Assembly (NCBI GenBank): GCA_023382935.1
Contig: JAHDXL010000003.1
Span: 398,566 to 462,565 of the forward strand
Direction: 5' to 3'
Source: Phycisphaerales bacterium
GTDB lineage: Bacteria; Planctomycetota; Phycisphaerae; Phycisphaerales; UBA1924
Length of the DNA: 64,000 bases
Shown: one piece after another, positions 43,699 through 51,749 of the stretch
Layout: every line of letters begins with the position of its first letter
Position numbering within the stretch: position 1 is the stretch's first letter
The notes under the pieces: generated by a model
Told to the model about the DNA's origin: nothing
The model's input: only the letters and a program-made list of their open reading frames with translations
Databases searched by the model: none
Made by a program: the position numbers and the translations under genes

Positions 43699-44406
43699 AT
43701 GGCCAGTCTTGCCCGTCGTCTTGCCCTTTCGAGCGCGGCCGTGGCGCTCGCCGCCGCACCAGCGCTCGCCCAGGAGATTCTGCTCAATCCGAGTTTTGAA
43801 ACGCCCGGACCGGGCTTCGTGCTGTTCCAGAACTGGGGGCAGTTCAACAACGTGTTCGCCGACGACAACATCGAAGTGCCTGCCCAGAACGGGAGCCGCT
43901 CGGTGAAGATGTTCGGGCAGTTCATTCCCGGCGGACAGAGCGACAACGGCGTGTACCAGATGGTCAACGTCACCGCGGGCACCGACTACGTGCTCTCGTG
44001 CCACACCTACACACCCAGCGGCGACGCGATTCAGCCCTTCGTGACTGTTCCTGCTGCCTACGGGCACCTGCCGCTGCTCATCATCGACTTCAAGAATTCT
44101 GGCGGCACGACCATTTCGTCGGCCCAGACCAACGCCTTCGAGCCCGGCATCGATCCGACGGACACATGGGTGTTCAAGAGCATGACGGCAACGGCTCCGG
44201 CCGGCGCTGTGCAGGCACAGGTCACGCTGCTCCTGATCCAGTTTGACCTGGCGCCGGGTGCCCTGTTCTGGGACAACGTGTCGATGACCGAAGACGACAC
44301 GCCTCCCGGCCCGTGCAACGCCGCCGACCTGGCCGAGCCCTACGGCGTGCTGAACTTCTTCGACGTACAGGCCTTCCTGCAGTTGTTCAGCGCCGGCTGC
44401 CACTGA
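43699..44406 (+). CDS. Secreted beta-sandwich protein with C-terminal L-N-F-F-D-V module
   Basis: 235 residues. GGAG lies seven bases before the ATG at 43699; the longer open frame to the left is chance. Signal peptide 1-24 (A-L-A-A-A-P-A-L-A). The body begins L-N-P-S-F-E-T-P-G, the start typical of CBM4/CBM9-like carbohydrate-binding sandwiches, and ends with L-F-W-D-N-V-S-M near 200. The tail has a C-N-A-A-D-L-A-E-P-Y-G segment and L-N-F-F-D-V-Q-A-F-L-Q-L-F-S-A-G-C-H. A perfect hairpin follows. Probably a surface or extracellular binding protein; ligand unknown. Confidence 0.85.
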   Translation: MASLARRLALSSAAVALAAAPALAQEILLNPSFETPGPGFVLFQNWGQFNNVFADDNIEVPAQNGSRSVKMFGQFIPGGQSDNGVYQMVNVTAGTDYVLSCHTYTPSGDAIQPFVTVPAAYGHLPLLIIDFKNSGGTTISSAQTNAFEPGIDPTDTWVFKSMTATAPAGAVQAQVTLLLIQFDLAPGALFWDNVSMTEDDTPPGPCNAADLAEPYGVLNFFDVQAFLQLFSAGCH

Positions 44407-44433
44407 GCCTCGCCTGGAATCCTGACCAAGCCG

Positions 44434-44470
44434 CGACGCCGGACGGAGCACCCGCCCGGCGTCGTTGCCT
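44434..44470 (+). terminator. Terminator of secreted protein gene
   Basis: CGACGCCGG (44434-44442) and CCGGCGTCG (44456-44464) form a perfect 9-bp stem, followed by TTGCCTTTCC. Confidence 0.7.
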
Positions 44471-44486
44471 TTCCGCGGCGCGAGAT

Positions 44487-45098
44487 TCAGCCTGCTGCCA
44501 GCAGTGCGTCGTGGGCGGCGTCGCTGATACGCGCCACGGCCTCAAACATGAACTCGGCCCCGGCAACCACGCACTGGCGCTGCGTGTCGTCCAGTTGCAG
44601 CGCATCCAGCGCCGCCCGGAAGGCCAGCCAGCGATCGCGCTGCGCGGGGCCATAGGGGTCCCAGTACGACAACCCCGGAACCCCCGGCGCCCTCCCAAGC
44701 GCCTGGGCCAGCGCACGCACGATGAAGCGGTTGCCGTTCATGCTGCCTTCGAGCACGTAGAGTGCTCCCAGCGCAAACCACGGGTCGGACTGGGAAGATG
44801 CAAGCAGACGATCAGCCTGGGCACGAGTCTCTTCCAGCACCTCACCTGCCCCACCGAGCGCCTGAAGGTCGGCCTGGACGTGGCGCGAATGATCGCACGT
44901 CAGGGACTGGAAATCGGCCAACTCAGGCGTGGCCGACGCCCGCTCCAGCGCTTCGTGCAGGCAGCCCAGTTGCGCCAGGTAGACGCACAGAGTGCTCGCG
45001 TCGGCCCGCCCGGAGGCTAGGGATTTCTGCAAGGGACGGGTCTCGGCAAAACGGTGCATCTCGGCGGTGTGGGTTTTGAGCAGGTCGGCCAGGGACAT
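44487..45098 (-). CDS. Heme oxygenase (biliverdin-producing), bacterial type
   Basis: 203 residues from the ATG at 45098. Bacterial heme oxygenases open heme to biliverdin, CO and iron. The N-terminal T-A-E-M-H-R-F-A-E-T-R-P-L-Q carries the proximal histidine (His13 with this start), and L-G-A-L-Y-V-L-E-G-S-M-N-G-N-R matches the distal helix, where G-S-x-x-G-G is usual; here the second glycine is Asn. A Fur-like palindrome covers the predicted transcription start, so iron control is likely. No phytochrome or heme-uptake genes are near, which leaves open whether its role is iron release or bilin supply. Confidence 0.85.
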   Translation of the reverse strand: MSLADLLKTHTAEMHRFAETRPLQKSLASGRADASTLCVYLAQLGCLHEALERASATPELADFQSLTCDHSRHVQADLQALGGAGEVLEETRAQADRLLASSQSDPWFALGALYVLEGSMNGNRFIVRALAQALGRAPGVPGLSYWDPYGPAQRDRWLAFRAALDALQLDDTQRQCVVAGAEFMFEAVARISDAAHDALLAAG

Positions 45099-45144
45099 GG
45101 GTGCTCCAGTCAGTTGGTCCGCACGCGGGGAGTGATTGGTGTTG

Positions 45145-45176
45145 TTGCGACTGAGTCTCAATCGCGACAGAGTGTA
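45145..45176 (-). promoter_or_regulatory. Fur-like box and -10 box of heme oxygenase
   Basis: Minus strand TACACT at 45176-45171 is the candidate -10. Just downstream, 45145-45167 is a near-perfect 23-bp palindrome with core TGCGACTGAGTCTCA, of the 7-1-7 form of Fur sites. It would cover the transcription start. Confidence 0.6.
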
Positions 45177-45264
45177 CCCTTCGGTTCACTTGACGACCAG
45201 CCCGCGGGGCGAAAAACGCCCGGCGATAGACTGACCAATCCCCGCGGGGAGAAAGGCGGCAGAG

Positions 45265-48200
45265 ATGCGGCTGTTCGTGGCGGCGGCGGTGCTGGCGTGG
45301 TGTGTCCTGAGCGTGCGAGGCTGGGCCAGCGACGGGGCACTGCGGGCGGTCAGACTCCGCTGCGAGCACCGGTCGAACCCCATCGGCGTGGGTGAGCCCG
45401 CTCCGCGCCTGAGTTGGGTGCTCCAGGCCGACCGTCGCGATGAGCGGCAGACAGCGTACCGGGTGCTGGTCGCCAGTTCGTCCGAGCGGCTGGCTGGCGA
45501 CGACGGCGATCTGTGGGATTCGGGGCGTGTCGAGAGCGCCGGGAGCGAGGTCGCGTATTCCGGGAAGGCGCTGACATCGCGGTCGCGCTGCTGGTGGAAG
45601 GTGATGGCCTGGGATCGCGACGGCCGCGCTGGCGATTGGAGCGAGGTGGCGACGTGGGAGATGGGGCTGCTCGAACCGGGGGACTGGTCGGCCGAGTGGA
45701 TCGAAGCGGGGGCGAACCCGGCCGAGGTGGTCATCGAGAAGGCTGAGTACGTCACGCTCGATGGAGCCGTGCGTAAGGACGTGACGGGGGCGGTGCGCGA
45801 GATGCTCCATCGCGGCGAGGTGATCGTCGCGAGCAACGAGGCGCTGGGTGGCGATCCGGCGCGAAACGTGCGCAAGAAGTTGGAGATCCAGTATCGCGTC
45901 GGAGAGGCACGGCTGCGCGCAGAGGCTGCGGAGAATGGAGCGGCGGCGTTGGCGCGCGAGCGGCAGCCGTACCTGCGCCGGGGATTCCGTGTTGAGCGCG
46001 AGGTGGCCAGCGCGCGGTTGTACGCCACGGCGCTGGGCGTGTACGAGTTGCACCTGAACGGGCAGCGGGTGGGCGACGAGCACCTGGCGCCGGGGTGGAC
46101 AGATTACCGCCGCCGCGTGCAGTATCAGGCATATGACGTGACGGACCTGGTGGTGCGCGGCGAGAATGTGCTGGGCGCGATGGTCGGACCGGGGTGGTTC
46201 AGCGGGCGGGCGGGGCTCTTCCACATCCGCGAATTCTACGGCCAAACGCCGGCGCTGCTGGCGCAACTGGAAATCACCTACCGGGACGGCGCGGTCGATC
46301 GCATCGTCTCCGACGGGTCATGGGTGCGCCACGACGGGCCGATCATGGCGGCCGACATCATGGACGGGGAGATCTACGACGCGACCGGCGCACTGGAGAA
46401 CTGGAGCGTGGCGGGTCCACCTGCGGACAGATGGACGCCGGTGACGGTGCGCGAGGAGAGCCGGATTCTGGAAGCCCAGCGTGACCCGCCGGTGCACGTA
46501 CTGCGGAAACTGCCGTGCATCGCGGTGCACGAGCCGGCGCCCGGGCGGTGGACGTTTGATCTCGGGCAGAACATGGTGGGCGTGGTGCTCCTGCGCGTCA
46601 GCGAGGCGCCGGGCACGGTGCTGACGATTCGGCACGCGGAGATGCTCAACGCCGACGGGACGATCTACACCGAGAACCTGCGCGGTGCGGCGGCGACGGA
46701 TACGTACATTTGTCGTGGGGGCGGCAGGGAGGAGTGGCAGCCGCGCTTCACGTTCCACGGGTTTCGGTATGTCGAGGTGACGGGGCTGAAGAATGCGCCG
46801 GTCGTGTCGATGGTGACGGGCGTGGTGCTGGGGACCGACGTGCCGAAGGTGGGCGAGTTTGCATGCAGCGATGAGCGGCTCAACCAGTTGCAGTCGAACA
46901 TCGTGTGGGGCCTGCATGGAAACTACCTGAGCATCCCGACCGACTGTCCGCAGCGCGATGAGCGGATGGGATGGATGGCCGACACGCAGGTGTTCGTGCC
47001 CACGGCTGCGTACAACAACGACATCCAGGTGTTCATGAGCAAGTGGATGGTGGACGTGGACGATGCGCAGCGTGAGGACGGGGCGCACGCGGATGTGGCG
47101 CCGGTGACGCGCGGGCTGAGTTACGGCACGCCAGCATGGGCCGACGCGGGCACGGTGGTGCCGTGGGCGATCTACCAGTTCTACGGCGACCAGCGGATCC
47201 TAGAGCGTCATATCGACGGGATGATGAAGTGGGTGAACTGGTGCCGCGAGCACAGCACCGACCTGATCCGCGACCGCGATCGCGGCAATGACTACGGCGA
47301 CTGGCTGGCGATCGGATCGAACACGCCGAAGGATCTGATCGGAACGGCGTACTTTGCGCACTCGGCCGACATCGTGGCGCGATCGCTGCGCGTGCTGGGG
47401 CGCGAGCGCGAGGCGGCAGGGTACGAGCAGTTGTTTGAAGAAATTCGCGCAGCGTTTCAGAAGAAGTATGTCGAACGCGACGGGCGAATCTTCGGCGATA
47501 CGCAAACGTGCTACATCCTGGCGCTGCGTTTCAATCTGCTGCCGGAGCAGATGCGCGCCGGCGCGGTGAACCGGCTGATCGCGGACATCGCGTCCAAGGA
47601 CTGGCACGTGTCGACGGGTTTCGTGGGCGTGTCGATGCTGCTGCCGGTGTTGAGCCAAGCCGGACGGACCGACGCGGCGTATCGCGTGCTGATGCAGGAA
47701 ACGTTCCCGTCGTGGCTGTTTTCGGTGAAGCACGGGGCGACGACGATCTGGGAGCGCTGGGACGGATGGACTCCGGAGCGCGGCATGCAGGACGCGGGCA
47801 TGAACTCGTTCAACCACTATGCGCTCGGATCGTGCGGGCAGTGGTTCTACGAAGGCATCGGCGGGATCCAGCGCGAGGAGCCGGGATTTGCGCGGTTCAC
47901 GCTGCGCCCGGCGGTGAGCGGGCCCCTGACGTGGGCGTGCGCCGAATTCGAGTCGCCGCACGGGCGGATCGAGTCGGCCTGGAAAAGGCGCGAGGATGGG
48001 CTGACCTATCGCGTGCGCGTGCCGGTGAACACGCTGGCGACGGTGCACGTTCCGGCGGGCGAAGGATCGCTGGTGACCGAGTCGGGCGTGGCGCTGGACC
48101 GGGCTGAGGGCGTGCGCGTGGTACGGCGCGAGATGCGGGAAGTGGTGCTGGAGGTGGGTTCGGGGGTGTACGAGTTTGACGTACAGCAGCAGGTGGAGGC

Positions 48201-49128
48201 TGCGCCGGAAGAAGGCGCCGCGGCGCGGCGCTCGGGCAACCCGATCTTCGAGGGCTGGTACGCCGATCCGGAAGTGGCCGTGTTCGGCGGTCGTTTCTGG
48301 ATCTACCCCACGTATTCAGCGCCGTACAACGATCAACTGCATTTCGACGCATTCAGTTCGCCGGACCTGGTGCAGTGGACCAGGCACGATCGCGTGCTGA
48401 CACGGGAGGCGGTGCCTTGGGTGTGGCGGGCGATGTGGGCGCCGTCAGTGGTGGAAAAGGGTGGGAAGTATTACTTCTTCTTCGGGGCGAATGACATCCA
48501 GAAGTACGGCGAAGTCGGCGGCATCGGCGTGGCGGTGGCCGACAGGCCCGAAGGTCCGTTCAAGGATTACCTGGGCAGACCGCTGATCGACAGGTTTCAC
48601 AACGGCGCGCAGCCGATCGACCAGTTCGCGTTCCGCGACGTGGACGGGCGGTGGTACCTGATGTATGGCGGGTGGCGGCACTGCAACATCGCGCAGTTGA
48701 ACGAAGACTTCACCGGCTTCGTGCCTTTCGATGATGGCGAGGTCTTCAAGGAGATCACGCCCGATCAGTATGTTGAAGGCCCGTTCATGTTCGTGCGGGG
48801 CGGGAAGTACTACTTCATGTGGTCGGAGGGCGGGTGGACGGGCCCGAACTACTCGGTGGCGTATGCGATGGCCGACTCGCCGCTGGGGCCATTCGAGCGG
48901 GTGGGAAAGATCCTGCAGCAGGATCCGAGCGTGGCGACAGGCGCGGGGCACCATAGCGTGCTCAACGTGCCGGGGACGGAGGACTGGTACATCGTGTATC
49001 ACCGGCGCCCCCTGGGAGAAACCGACGGCAACCACCGCGTGGTGTGCATCGACCGCATGGAGTTTGACGCCGAAGGCCGGATCAAGCCCGTGAAAATCAC
49101 GTTCGAGGGCGTGGAGGGCGTTCGTTGA
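45265..49128 (+). CDS. GH78 alpha-L-rhamnosidase fused to GH43 glycosidase
   Basis: 1287 residues with a signal peptide (1-22, end W-A-S). Residues about 25-950 follow GH78: an N-terminal sandwich starting L-R-C-E-H-R-S-N-P-I-G-V and P-R-L-S-W-V-L, then the barrel with D-C-P-Q-R-D-E-R-M-G-W near 560, the usual acid region, and a C-terminal beta domain. From about 990 a second enzyme begins, N-P-I-F-E-G-W-Y-A-D-P-E-V, with GH43 residues in place: base D1001, D1119 in Q-P-I-D-Q-F-A-F, and acid E1171 in V-E-G-P-F-M-F. It would remove rhamnose and a pentose from the same pectin- or exopolysaccharide-type glycan outside the cytoplasm. No regulator adjoins. Confidence 0.92.
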   Translation: MRLFVAAAVLAWCVLSVRGWASDGALRAVRLRCEHRSNPIGVGEPAPRLSWVLQADRRDERQTAYRVLVASSSERLAGDDGDLWDSGRVESAGSEVAYSGKALTSRSRCWWKVMAWDRDGRAGDWSEVATWEMGLLEPGDWSAEWIEAGANPAEVVIEKAEYVTLDGAVRKDVTGAVREMLHRGEVIVASNEALGGDPARNVRKKLEIQYRVGEARLRAEAAENGAAALARERQPYLRRGFRVEREVASARLYATALGVYELHLNGQRVGDEHLAPGWTDYRRRVQYQAYDVTDLVVRGENVLGAMVGPGWFSGRAGLFHIREFYGQTPALLAQLEITYRDGAVDRIVSDGSWVRHDGPIMAADIMDGEIYDATGALENWSVAGPPADRWTPVTVREESRILEAQRDPPVHVLRKLPCIAVHEPAPGRWTFDLGQNMVGVVLLRVSEAPGTVLTIRHAEMLNADGTIYTENLRGAAATDTYICRGGGREEWQPRFTFHGFRYVEVTGLKNAPVVSMVTGVVLGTDVPKVGEFACSDERLNQLQSNIVWGLHGNYLSIPTDCPQRDERMGWMADTQVFVPTAAYNNDIQVFMSKWMVDVDDAQREDGAHADVAPVTRGLSYGTPAWADAGTVVPWAIYQFYGDQRILERHIDGMMKWVNWCREHSTDLIRDRDRGNDYGDWLAIGSNTPKDLIGTAYFAHSADIVARSLRVLGREREAAGYEQLFEEIRAAFQKKYVERDGRIFGDTQTCYILALRFNLLPEQMRAGAVNRLIADIASKDWHVSTGFVGVSMLLPVLSQAGRTDAAYRVLMQETFPSWLFSVKHGATTIWERWDGWTPERGMQDAGMNSFNHYALGSCGQWFYEGIGGIQREEPGFARFTLRPAVSGPLTWACAEFESPHGRIESAWKRREDGLTYRVRVPVNTLATVHVPAGEGSLVTESGVALDRAEGVRVVRREMREVVLEVGSGVYEFDVQQQVEAAPEEGAAARRSGNPIFEGWYADPEVAVFGGRFWIYPTYSAPYNDQLHFDAFSSPDLVQWTRHDRVLTREAVPWVWRAMWAPSVVEKGGKYYFFFGANDIQKYGEVGGIGVAVADRPEGPFKDYLGRPLIDRFHNGAQPIDQFAFRDVDGRWYLMYGGWRHCNIAQLNEDFTGFVPFDDGEVFKEITPDQYVEGPFMFVRGGKYYFMWSEGGWTGPNYSVAYAMADSPLGPFERVGKILQQDPSVATGAGHHSVLNVPGTEDWYIVYHRRPLGETDGNHRVVCIDRMEFDAEGRIKPVKITFEGVEGVR

Positions 49129-49219
49129 CGTGATCGCAGGCGCAGGGTCGCGCGTTCCCGACCGCCTCGCACGAAACTCAGCGGTCGGGGTGCCGACGGG
49201 CACGGGAGACTATTGACGG

Positions 49220-49642
49220 ATGCTCGATTGGCTCGGCGAACATCAGGCGCTGATCTATGCGCTCAGCGGCGGATCGCTGCTGGTGTTCATCGGCACTCTG
49301 ATCGTGGTGCCGGCGATGATCGTGCGCATTCCGGCGAACTACTTTGCACATGAGCATCGGCCTCATGAGCGGCGCGGGCGAGGGCTGGGCTGGTGGCGCC
49401 TGGCGTTCCTGGCGGGCAAAAACGTGTTGGGGTATCTCTTCATGCTGGCCGGACTGGCGATGCTGGTCTTGCCGGGGCAGGGGCTGCTGGCGATCTTCGT
49501 GGGGTTCATGCTGGTGGACTTCCCGGGCAAGTACCGGGCCGAGCGATGGCTGATTTCGCGGCGATGGGTCAGGCAGCCGGTGAACTGGCTTCGTCGGAAG
49601 CGCGGGCACGAGCCGCTGACGAACGATTGTGGAAATGAATGA
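49220..49642 (+). CDS. PGPGW-like small membrane protein
   Basis: 140 residues with two hydrophobic segments, about 12-35 (Y-A-L-S-G-G-S-L-L-V-F-I-G-T-L-I-V-V-P) and about 65-98. The second holds L-V-L-P-G-Q-G-L-L-A-I-F-V-G and D-F-P-G-K, the core pattern of PGPGW-type membrane proteins of unknown function. A basic linker lies between and a basic tail ends the protein. The stop overlaps an ATG (ATGA) at 49639 that opens a frame into the next gene, but that gene's likely start is 49732. Confidence 0.75.
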   Translation: MLDWLGEHQALIYALSGGSLLVFIGTLIVVPAMIVRIPANYFAHEHRPHERRGRGLGWWRLAFLAGKNVLGYLFMLAGLAMLVLPGQGLLAIFVGFMLVDFPGKYRAERWLISRRWVRQPVNWLRRKRGHEPLTNDCGNE

Positions 49643-49731
49643 AAACCCCTTATTTGACCCCCGATACTCACACTTATCTTGTAGCAAGACTACTATCTCA
49701 CTACGACACTCACGTCACAGGAGACTTGGGA

Positions 49732-50154
49732 ATGGGACTGAGCAGAGCGGAGATGGACCAGAAGATCGACGAGCACTTCGCATTTGAGGCGGCCGACGAC
49801 GTGGAGGGGGTGTTGGCGACGCTGACGCCGGACGCGGTGCACGACATCGTGGGTTGGCCGGGCGGGCCTTCGCGCGGGCGGGCCGGAGCGCGGGCGTTCT
49901 ACGAACAGACCTTCAAGGACTTGGCGGAGAGCAAGGTCACGGTCGTACGAAGGTTATACGGAGAGAACTTCATGGTGGACGAATCGGTGTGAGAGGGGCG
50001 TGCGCCAGGGAGGCCGTTCGGGATCGAGGGGCACAATCGCCCGCTGTCGTTCCGGCTGCTGCACGTGGTGGAGTTTGCCGAGGATGGACGGATCAGTCGC
50101 GAGAATGTGTGGATTGATCTGGCGGCGGTGATCGCGCAGTTGTCGCAAGGGTGA
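49732..50154 (+). pseudogene. NTF2-like (SnoaL) protein interrupted by in-frame TGA
   Basis: From the ATG at 49732 (AGGAG about a dozen bases upstream) the frame reads M-G-L-S-R-A-E-M-D-Q-K-I-D-E-H-F, an NTF2/SnoaL-like beginning, to E-S-V and then TGA at 49990-49992. Without any frame change it continues E-G-R-A-P-G-R-P-F-G, then L-S-F-R-L-L-H-V-V-E-F and I-S-R-E-N-V-W-I-D-L-A to a normal stop at 50152. The part after the TGA holds the last strands the fold requires. One TGG-to-TGA change (Trp) explains it. Either a recent pseudogene, a base error, or readthrough. A second possible start at 49639 overlaps the preceding gene. Confidence 0.75.
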
Positions 50155-50244
50155 GCAGCGAGTTCCGAAGACAGGAGGCCGTGACGCTCGCCAAGCGGCG
50201 GCGCTTGGGATTGATCACAAAACTTTTCCGGGGAGATTCACCGC

Positions 50245-51105
50245 ATGGGCATCGAACTGATTGCCGCTCGTCCTGAGCACCACGAGGAACTGGGGCAGAT
50301 TTGTCACCGGGCGTTCAACACGCTGCACGAGCGGCACCGCGTGCCGGCCGACGTGCCAACCAAGGAGGTCGGGCACCTGATTATCGGCGGTGTGCTGCAT
50401 CGCCCGGACTACGTGGGGGTGGTGGCGGTGGAGGATGGGCGGATTCTCGGGTCAAACTTTCTGCTGCTGGCCGACGAGGTGTGCGGGGTAGGCCCGATCA
50501 CGGTGGATCCGGGGGTGCAGGCGCGCGGCGTGGGCCGGATGCTGATGCAGTGGGTGATTGACGAGGCGCGGAAGCGGCGCGGGGCCGATGCATCGGTGCG
50601 GCTGTTTCAGGAGGCGGTGAACACGACGTCGCTGTCGCTCTACACGCGGCTGGGATTCCACTGGCGCGACTCGGCGGCGCTCATGCAGCCGGCGCCGGCG
50701 TCCGACGCGAGCGTGCGGGCGATGACGAGTGACGATCTTCCCGAAGTCGAGCGGTTGTCCATGCGGCATGGGGGGCACTCGCGTGTGAACGACGTGAGGC
50801 AGTTGCTGAAGATGGAGTTTCCGGCGTTTGTGCGCCAGCGCGAGGGGCGCGTGGTGGCGTACCAGGTGGCCACGCTGTTCGGTCACACGGCCGGCGAGCG
50901 GAACGAAGATCTGCTAGCGATCGCATCGCACACGGCCTCGGTGCTGCCGGGGCCGATGGCGGTGGTGCTGCTGCCGTTGAGCCAGAGGGCCTTGTTCGGA
51001 GCGGCGCTGTCGGCGGGGTATCGTGTGAGCAAGGTGCTGAACTACATGTCGCTGGAACGGTTCAGCCCGATCCCGAGGCCGATGATGCCCTCGATTCAGG
51101 TGTAG
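50245..51105 (+). CDS. GNAT N-acetyltransferase
   Basis: 286 residues. The N-terminal GNAT domain (about 1-135) has the acetyl-CoA loop segment V-D-P-G-V-Q-A-R-G-V-G-R-M-L-M near 89-103, followed by N-T-T-S-L-S-L-Y-T-R-L-G-F. The C-terminal 140 residues form a second, weaker GNAT-like domain as in the YitH group. A Shine-Dalgarno sequence (GGGGAG) precedes the ATG. Substrate unknown. The TetR gene follows 14 bp later and may control it. Confidence 0.88.
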   Translation: MGIELIAARPEHHEELGQICHRAFNTLHERHRVPADVPTKEVGHLIIGGVLHRPDYVGVVAVEDGRILGSNFLLLADEVCGVGPITVDPGVQARGVGRMLMQWVIDEARKRRGADASVRLFQEAVNTTSLSLYTRLGFHWRDSAALMQPAPASDASVRAMTSDDLPEVERLSMRHGGHSRVNDVRQLLKMEFPAFVRQREGRVVAYQVATLFGHTAGERNEDLLAIASHTASVLPGPMAVVLLPLSQRALFGAALSAGYRVSKVLNYMSLERFSPIPRPMMPSIQV

Positions 51106-51119
51106 CGAAAGGTCGGGTG

Positions 51120-51746
51120 ATGAAACGAGGCGGGGTGAACGGGCGGACGAACCAGAGGCGGCGGACGCGAAAGGATCTGCTCTCGGCGGCGACGCAGTTG
51201 ATGAAGTCGGGTCGCACGCCGACGATGGACGAGGTGGCCGAGGCGGCAATGGTGTCGCGTGCGACCGCATACCGATATTTCCCGAGCATCGAGGCGTTGC
51301 TGGTGGAGGCGCCGCTGGACGGGCAGACGCCCGAGCCGGGGGCGTTGTTTCAGGGCGACGACTCGACGGACCCAGTGGCGCGGGTTGACAAGGCCGAGGC
51401 CGCTCTGCACGAGATGGTGTGTCGCAACGAGGCGCCATTGCGGATGATGCTGGCGGCCAGCCTTGAGCGGTCGGCGCGCGAAGGGGCAGACGACGTGCCG
51501 GTGCGGCAGAATCGGCGAACGGCACTGATCGAGGCGGCGCTGGCGCCAGTGCGCGACCGGTTGAGCGATGAGGCCTATGAGAGGCTGTGCTTGGCGCTGG
51601 CGACGCTGTTCGGCATCGAGGCGATGGTGGTGTTTCGCGACGTGCTGGGCGTGGATGAGGAGACGGCGCGCAGCGTGAAAAGTTGGGCCGCCCGCACGCT
51701 GGTGCAGGCAGCCCTGGATGAGTCCGGCCGATCGTCGCGCGAGTGA
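51120..51746 (+). CDS. TetR-family transcriptional regulator
   Basis: 208 residues from the ATG at 51120 (GTG one codon earlier possible). The helix-turn-helix is T-M-D-E-V-A-E-A-A-M-V-S-R-A-T-A-Y-R-Y-F-P-S at about 35-56, typical TetR. The ligand-binding part is helical with several Met and Arg. It lies directly behind the GNAT gene and just before the convergent rhlE gene, with a 3-bp gap to its stop. Confidence 0.9.
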   Translation: MKRGGVNGRTNQRRRTRKDLLSAATQLMKSGRTPTMDEVAEAAMVSRATAYRYFPSIEALLVEAPLDGQTPEPGALFQGDDSTDPVARVDKAEAALHEMVCRNEAPLRMMLAASLERSAREGADDVPVRQNRRTALIEAALAPVRDRLSDEAYERLCLALATLFGIEAMVVFRDVLGVDEETARSVKSWAARTLVQAALDESGRSSRE

Positions 51747-51749
51747 AGA

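Noticed and set aside
49990..49992. Selenocysteine codon in the NTF2-like gene
   Set aside because: No SECIS-like hairpin is evident right after the TGA and no Sec/Cys position is known there; a Trp nonsense change is simpler.
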